Shown: piece by piece, positions 29,663-38,700 of the stretch
Position numbering within the stretch: position 1 is the stretch's first letter
Layout: each line of letters opens with the position of its first letter
Assembly (NCBI RefSeq): GCF_000711895.1
Contig: NZ_KL543986.1
Location: forward strand, 52,152 to 107,234
From: Photorhabdus australis DSM 17609
GTDB lineage: Bacteria > Pseudomonadota > Gammaproteobacteria > Enterobacterales > Enterobacteriaceae
Direction of reading: 5' to 3'
Length of the DNA stretch: 55,083 nt
Notes under the pieces: generated by a model
What the model was told of the DNA's origin: nothing
The model's database searches: none
What the model saw: only the letters and a program-made list of their open reading frames with translations
Program-made: the position numbers and the translations under genes

Positions 29663-29757
29663 GACGCATCGGATAACAACCTATTGGTTATCCTTTAATT
29701 TAAGTATGCTATCTACTTTTATGACAACTTTTTTACTTATCTTAATAGCGAAATTAA

Positions 29758-32700
29758 TCAGGCAAATTTTCCTTTTCCTATTATGGTATCCGTCCACGCT
29801 GTTGTAATGACAGCTTTCGCTTTACTATCCAGACTCTCAATAAAACCATTATCACCGGCTGTCGGAGCAAAACCGCTCATTGCCTGAATTAATGAATCAA
29901 CCGCATTATCAGAAAGTGCCGTAAATTCACGCTGCCCTGAAGAATCTTTATTCTCCATACGAGTCACCAATTTGGCACGATGACCATTAAAGTAATCATT
30001 AAAAGTGACTGAACCCACCGATTCAAATAGGCTCTGAACCGTTTTATCCTGAGTACCGCGGTTCACTGATAACACTAAATCGTATCCACTGCGCTGGAAC
30101 CATAGGTTTTGCCAATCAATTCCGTTAAAGACAATCATATCTTCTGCATTGATATCATTAACCTGGCTGTCAATCACCTTACCGCTGATTACAAAGCTGT
30201 CTACCCCTGCACCACCCTGGAAGTGGTTCTGGTATCCACCCAAAACCAGTAGATCTTGACCATCACCGCCATCAAACTGGCTGAATTTCGAAATTGTGGC
30301 CGCGATCAGATGGTCATCACCTTCTCCACCATTAATTACCGCATGATAGCCCATGAGTTTAATGACATCGTCACCCGTGTTGCCATCGATTCGGTTGCCA
30401 TTACCAAATACTCTGCCAAAGTCATTGCCTTGACCTAGCTCAACCCGGTTGTTATTACCGATAGTCACGGCATAATCCTGATCTTCCCCGGTATCCGCCC
30501 GGTTGTAGTTACCAGAAGTCACAACGTAGTCATGCCCGTTACCGGCATCAATAAAGCTACCTTCACCAAACACAAACGTCTGATCATTACCTTCACCCAT
30601 AAAGACCTGGTTAATGCGTCCGGCAACCACGGCGGTATCATCGCCCTTACCGCCAAACATCCAGTTTTCACGTCCCATCAGCACACCCAGGTCATCACCT
30701 TCACCACCGGTAAAGATGTTGGAGGTGCCGATTGAGTAATAAACATCACCACCACGGCCCCCCCAGAAGTTGTTGTTATCGCCCAAATAAGCACCGAGAT
30801 CTTTACCGTCACCGCCCCAGTTGAAATTATAGTTCCCCAATGACACATGGATATCGCTATCCCCTTGCAGATGACCGCTGTTACGCAAGAAATCAAACGT
30901 TTTTTGCTCCATATTGAGCAAATCTGCGGTTAAATTCTCTTTCAAGTTGGTCACTAACGATTTCATCTCTTGTTGTTTATCTTTGCTGAATATCGTCGCA
31001 AACAGGTTAGGTAAGTTCAGCGAATTAAAACCCAATGCCTGCTCTGGTTGGTTATTAGTCTGAAAATTCCCACTGTTGATCGCCGCAGACGCACTCTTTT
31101 CCCGATTTTCATCCGGTGCTTTCTCTTTCAGTCCATGACTGACAAAAAAGGATTCAATACCATCGGCACTCATATCGGCGTTTTGTTGCAAACCATCAAT
31201 CAATTTATCCGGATCCGTAAAGGCACGTAGTTGCTCACCACCAAACTGCTTAATAACTTCCAGCATCTCTCGCAAAATAGCCTTGCCATCAACCGACTCA
31301 CCACTACGGGCGACAATCTGTCCCTCTGGAGTGTAATCCACACCAAAAATATCCGCTAAAGTGGTATCTGCATTCACACTGGCTAACCGACCCAGCAATT
31401 TGTTTTTAAGCTGACGCGGTAAGTCTTGTGGCGTGTAGGTAAATGTTGTCTTCACCATGCCCGTGGTTGAATACTGCTGTGTCATCAAACCAAACAGAGA
31501 ACCTAAGTTGGTATCCAGAATCGATTGAATATGATCACCGAACATAAAGTTCCAGCTACCCGTTGTGACCTGAATATCCGCCCCCTGACCACCTACCGCA
31601 AAATTGAAGGCTAATTTTTCATTGGCCTGACGAAATTTATCCGCACGGCTGATTTTGCCGGTTTCTGTATTGTTGCCGTGACTACTTAACCATTGGTGAT
31701 ATTTCTTATTCAATGCGGCTTCTGTGTCACTTTTCAAACCACGGCTACTGCGTTCATGCTGCGAATCCAGATCAGCCAGTGTCTTGTAGTCCACACTACT
31801 CGTTTGGTCTAAGCCAGACATATCTTGCACAAATTTCCTTGCACCAGATAACGTCCACTGCCGGTCTTGCGCCGCCAACCAATTCCGCTCTTCACCAGAA
31901 CGGGCAATCGCTTTCAGTACACCAGTAATACGAGCCGCACCATCAAATGGATTGACCAATGGTGGCGTTGGGATTGATTTATCCATCATGACAATCAAGT
32001 CATTACTGCGCCCCAGGTTGAAACTGACGTTACGATCACCAATAAACATCTGCGCCCCTTCAAATGCTTGATAACCAAAGAGATTAACGCTGTGCTTGCT
32101 GTCACCATCACCGATATGCACCATCACATTGTTATCACCGAAGGCCAGCGATTTAAAACCGCCAGTACCCACTTTGATACCCACGTTCGATGTTCCCCAG
32201 TTGAGCGCAGTAAACTCACCATCACCCACGTTTACCTGTATATTGCCGGAGTAATTTAGCGATTTATCTGATTGAGGATTTGAACCGAGCTCTATCCTGT
32301 TTTTGCGCTTCCCTGGTGCGGTGAAAATATGAGAGTTCTCCGCAATTGCCCCTTTGGTTACTGAATCCGCTTCTGTATACCCCACTCTGGCAAGGTTGAT
32401 ATCGCTTTCAGCCACCCCACGACGCAATTTTTCTGTTGTCGTTGTTAGTTCACCCTGCTGATTCCAGCGTAATACCAGTTTGTTATCGTTCAATTTGTTA
32501 ACCCACTGATTCTTTTTATCGCGAGTAAATTTACGCCCAGTTGCATCAACAGCCACTTCACTACGACGCGCTGAAACATCACTACGGATGCCCTGTTTAT
32601 CTAAAGCGGTAATAAAACGATAAGCAAAACCGTTGCGCTTATCATCACTAATCAGTGAACAACCCACGATGCTGATACGATCAGGTTTACCCGCTTGCTC

Positions 32701-35700
32701 AAAGTCCTGACTGAACTGTTTCAGTTTTATTGCCAATTCATCAGCACTATAACCACTTAAGCGCGTGTTATTGTGTTCCGAATTATCACGGCCATGGCCA
32801 ACAATCTGCCAACGTAACTTGCCTGATAGGCTGTCAGGATCACCATAAATGAGATGATATTTACCGTCGGTATCAAGTTTAACCACCACGCTGGAATCCG
32901 GGTGTTTACCCGCCAGATTGATCGCGGCTTTTACTACTATCGGGTCATTTTCCATCTGAATGATGAGCTGACTATCAAAGCGCGTCTTAGGATCACCACT
33001 CTTTTGCAGCAAGTTCTTTACCGTATCCCGATTTTTATGTTGATAACCGGAGACTAACTCTGATGTTTTATTTTTACCCGATAACGCCTGCAATGCTTCC
33101 ACCGGAGAATCGTTCTGCTCTCTCTCAGGGGTATTTTCTCTATAAAGGTGTTGGGTCTTCTCAAATGCACGATTTAATGCCTGATTTACCCATTGTTTTC
33201 CTTTATCTCCGGCGATGCCCATCAGATCCCTATAACTGGCGGTGTAGTTTTGCAGTACATGCCTGCGTTCATCACCCGTGGTCTTCTGCAGCGCTTTGTA
33301 AACCACCAAACTTTCATTAACCGAATGACCACCATCAAATACCAGGAATACCAAGGTGTTAAGATATGCCTGCTCCTGCGAGAAAGTGGGTTCTTGACTA
33401 GCAATATAGTTGTTGAGATGAACCATGATATTGGTCGATCCAGAGGCTCCCGTCACCACAGAATGCCCCTGTACCAAAGCATTACGCTCAAGCGGTGTTT
33501 CCTGTCCAGGTGTCAACACTCTGCCTGCCGCCACTTTTCTGCCATACAGAAAATCTTCATATTGATCACCGGATGGCTGGTAGGGCAGTGCAATGCCATA
33601 ATCATTGGTTTGCTGTTCAGTTAACTTCACTTTATAGGTAACATCCGCCATATTCGTTAACTTACTACTGGTTGAACGCGCTTTATAGATCTCATTCCGA
33701 TAGAAAATGTCGGCTTCCGCTTTCCATTGAGATAAATGTAACCCCATACCATCGGTGGTAGACATTTTTACCGCCAGAAACGGAATTTTGATCATTTCAA
33801 AGCCGTTATCCACCTTGGTCATCATGATTTTAAAGTTATCAAAGGTCGGTTTTTGCAGAAATGCGGTCAGTTCAGGTACTCGACTGAACCAAGGACGAAT
33901 ATCCTTTTTAATTTTTTCGGCAAAAGCTTGCATCCTGATAGCAATCTGTCCGTCACTGACGGCTGAGTCAGAAGTACTTTGCATATACAGCTCAAACTCC
34001 TGCACCAGAAACTGACCTATCCGACCTGAAGTGGCAATCGCATCCGGTGACGCGGTTTTCACCAATGTATGCGCCAACTCAGAATCAAAACGACGGCCAA
34101 ATAAGTTGTCAATATATTGGGTAGTCGATTTTTCTCTGTGAGCGTCAGCGTGTAATGACAATACTAAACCATGTAACTCGGGATATGCCTGTAACTGGTT
34201 GAGAGCTTCATTAAATAACCGGATCGTTTCTCTAGATGTGACTTGTCCTGTGAGCCAGAGTTCCCTGGCCCGCTCAATCAAAGGCCCTGCTTCCGGGATA
34301 TTCTCGGCTTCCAATCGGCTCATGAAAACAATGAGGCTTTCACTTTCTGTCTTCGGCGCCTCTCGTTCAGCCGTTGAATTCTTGCGAGTTAAAGGTGTGA
34401 TTTTCCATTTAATAAGTTGATTAATTTCGTCTTGGGTGACACTACCTTTCAAGCCGACAATACGTCCGGTTCCATCAAATATGACTCGCTGCTTAAAATG
34501 TTCAGCATGTTGAGGGGCCACGGCAATCCCAAGGACACCGGCGGATTCAGCGCGTTGGGCCTGCAAGTGCTCCATTACCCGACCCATCCTAAAACGTATT
34601 AAGTTCACTTGACTGACACGAAGAGCAAATTCTTTTGGGCTATGCTGTTGCCAATGAGAAAGTGCCTGCTCAAACTGCAACACATGCTCTTCATCAAAAT
34701 GGCTCATCGTTTTATAGAAAATATCACGTACAGTAGCCAGCGCTTTACTCAGCTGCTTTTTCCGCCCTAATGTTCGTACATGAGGGTTGATAAATAGCTT
34801 ATTTCCTTCTTTCAATAAATTAAATTTTGCATTTTCAAATATAGCGGAATTATTCTGCTCCACCTTAGGATCATCCCCCAACGATGCCAGATTAATGCCT
34901 GAGATCTTTTGGGGTCTTCTGACACGCTCATCTAAATGGTTCGATGCTGGTATCGCCATATCGTTAGATTGTACTTTGGCAAACTTTGAAGTCGTTAAAA
35001 CACCCGCATTTTCCGCACGAATACCCGCACTTATCTGTAGACGATCAATGGCTTGTTTGGCACTATCCAGCGCTTGTAGCTCTTCTTCGCTCAATCCCTT
35101 GTAGAATTTTTTTTCAGCTTCCGGTATTAATTCGGGATCGATATGGCTACCGGTTTCCCCTGCTCCTGTCGATTCGTAGGCTTTACCAGACAAACCACTA
35201 CCACCCGCACCGGTACGATCAGGTTTTGCATCGCTCTGTTTTGCCTCTTTGGCATTGGCTTGTACTTGAGCAATCTTACTTTCAGCCGCAGCAATATCAC
35301 GTTTACCCCGATATTCTGCCCCCTGATAGGCGATATTTGCGTCATTTTCTGCATTTTCAGCTCGTTTTTGCTGCAATAATGCCTCTTCTTTTCTTAACGC
35401 TGCTTTCTTCTGAGCCTCTGCAATATCTTGTTTTACATTGGAACGATGCTGTTCACTTTGTGCTACACCGACCTCAGATTTCGCAACCGCTTCTTCTACT
35501 TGTTGTTGATTATCCGTAATAGATTGTCGGGCATTTGTTAATTTTCGCTGTGCAATAAATTTGGTGTCATTCAACTTACCCTGAACATGGCCCAGAAATT
35601 GGCTGGCAAATTGATTGCTCCACTGGTCACCTGATTGGCCGCTGTAATTGGCGCCGCTGTAGTTGGAATAGTCATCAAGCACCGCCAAACCTTGCGTCAT

Positions 35701-38700
35701 GGAAACCAATTTGTCAGTCTCCGCCTGCGCTTCTGCTTCTATCGCATTACGCTGTGTCAGCCCATTTTGGCTAAGTGCTGCCTGATCCGTTAATGCTAAT
35801 TGGGATTGCGATTTTGCAATGGCTGCCAATTGTTTTTCTTTTTCCTGTTCCAACCGTTGGCGATCTTTTTCCGCTTTTTCTTTATCGCTTAACGCATTTT
35901 GCGCAGCTTTATCCTGTGTCACATGTTCGGTAATAATATTAGCTTGTCGTGAACTCTCAGATTTTACAATAACGTTATCCAGAATATAGCCTACGCCATC
36001 ACTCAAACCGGTTCCTTTAAACTCAATGCGATTACTGCCTGCCTTTGCTGTCAGCTCTAGTGCTTTATTTTGCCATCCCGCGGCGTCGCCAAAAGTCGAG
36101 AATACAAGTTTGCCATTCCAGAAAATATCCATACCATTGTCGGCTGAATAAGCATCGGGACGATTGGCAAAATCAAAGCTCAACGAAATCACTTCTCCCT
36201 CAGAACGGTTTTGCAAGTCCTGGTAAATAGTGGTGTTTCTATCAACATCAAGTTCACAGACTCGTTCGCCATAACCGGTATTATTCTTTCCATCAGCACT
36301 CACTGAGCGATATGCCGCAATATCATTGGTTGATTGCCAACCCGACTGACTTTGCTCAAAGTCATCGTTGGTAACCAATGACGTATCAGATTTCACAACG
36401 ATATTGTCTAAGATATAACTAAATCCAGCGTCCTGACCCGTACCTTTAAATTCAATCCGGTTAGTTCCTGCTTTTGCCATTAAATCGAGTTTTTGGGTAC
36501 GCTGTATAGCTCTCGGTCCAGAAGTTGAGAATACAGATTCACCATTCCACAGCACCACCATTCCGCTGTCACTCAGATCACGGTCCACCATCTCAAAATG
36601 ACTCATAAAATCAAAAGTCAGTGAAACCACTTCGCCTTCCGACAAATTTTGCAATTCCTGCCAAATTACGGTGTTTTTATCAACTTCAAAGTTACTGACT
36701 CGCTCATCATAACCAGTATTATCAAGACCGTAAGCACTCGCCGGGCTATATGCCTCTATATCATTGGTTGACTGCCAACCCAACTTACCTTGTTCAAAGT
36801 CACCATTGACGATCAGGTTTTCATTCTGATCTGACTCCGAACGCGTTTTTTGACTCAAAGCACCTTCTATTGAACTGACGTCAGGCGTCTCCACAGCTGT
36901 TACAACACCATTGAGATAATGGTTTAAATCCGAACTTACCGGCGCAATTTCATCCAGCTGAAAACCATCAATAGCAGAAACTTCTGTTAAATTAATCGCG
37001 CCTCTGCCTTTATGGGTACCAGACGTGTTAGCCTCCTCCCCATGAACCAGGTAATTAATCGCCTGACTGCCTCCCATACCTAATGTTGTCTGTTTGATAT
37101 GCTCAAAGAGGGAAGAGAGTTTGCCGCTTTCTGTCGCAGAGAAGCTGTAGAAATCACCATTACCAATCTTAACCACCACGTTATTACGTGCATAAGAGGC
37201 GTTGATAGCCAAACCATCTCCAACATGGATATTAGCGTTACCTTTGCCTTTCATAACCGCAATACTAAGGCCATCGCCAACTTTGGTATTGACGTTATAT
37301 TTCCCCCACACCGCATTAACCGAAACACCATTACCTACATGAATGTTAATGTTAGCGTCACCATGAGCAGCAGTTACATTTAAGCCATTGCCTACTGTCG
37401 TGGTAACGTTATCTTTCCCTTTTGCCACCGTCACCTGAGTACCAGCACCCACTTTGGTGACGATATTGCCTTCGCTCCATAAAGCATTAAAGCTGTCGCC
37501 CTGACCTACCTGGGTGACAATGTTAGCCTTACCTTTAGCAAGCACCACATTACGTCCATTTCCTACCTTGGTGATAACGTTGGCTTGCCCCCAAGCGCCG
37601 GTGTAATCATCCCCGTTACCCACATGGGTAATGATATTGGCATCGCCCTGAACCACTGTGACTTCTTGTCCATTCCCCACTTTGGTAATAAGGTTAGTTT
37701 TACCTTTCGCGAAGTTGTAACGATCGCCATTTCCCACTTGGGTCAGGATATTCGCTTCCCCCCAAGCCGCATTCACTCCGGTGCCATCCCCAATTTTGGT
37801 CATCAGATTGGCTTTACCTTTGGCAAGACTCACCGTCGTCCCCTTTCCAATATGGGTCATCACGTTACCCACATCGGAAACAAGCAGGCCAACCGTCGTA
37901 CCGTCCCCCACTTTGGTCAGAATATTACCTTTGCCAAACAGGATACCGGCGGTCGTCGCGTCGCCAACATGCGTAATAACGTTCGCTTTCGCCGCCGCAG
38001 CCACCCCCATAAAATCATTGCCCACTTTGGCAACGATATTGGCCTCACCCAGTGCTAAGACGCCCGTTAAGCCATCCCCTGCATGGGTCATAATATTAGC
38101 TTTACCAAACATGGCCGCCAGTGTTGTACCATTACCCACTTTGGTCATCACGTTCAGTTCACCGGCAAACAAGCCAATACTGGTACCATCACCTACATGC
38201 GAATAGATATTGGCTTTACCCATCATGAAGGCGGCAGTCAGATCATTACCCACTTTAGTCAGCACATTGGCGCCACCAATCATGGCCGCAAAAGTATTGC
38301 CATCCCCGATATGGGTAAAGATATTGGCTTTGCCGATCATCGCCGCCAGGGTCATGCCGTTACCCACTTTGGTGGCGATATTGCCTTTTGCCAGCATCAA
38401 AGCAACACTCGTGCCATCGCCAATATGAGTAAACACATTACCTGCTGCTACCATCAGCGCCAGAGCATTACCATCACCCACTTTGGTAAAGATGTTCACT
38501 GCGCCGCCCATTAATGCCCACGCATCACCCTTGCCTACGTGAGTAAAAATATTGCCCGCGCCAATCATGGCCGCGATAGATGTTCCGTCCCCAACTTTAG
38601 TGAAGATATTTCCCGCCGCGGCCATTACACCCAATGTCAAATCGTCGCCAACATGGGTCAATACGTTGCCAATACCGAACATGATGCCGATCGTGTCACC

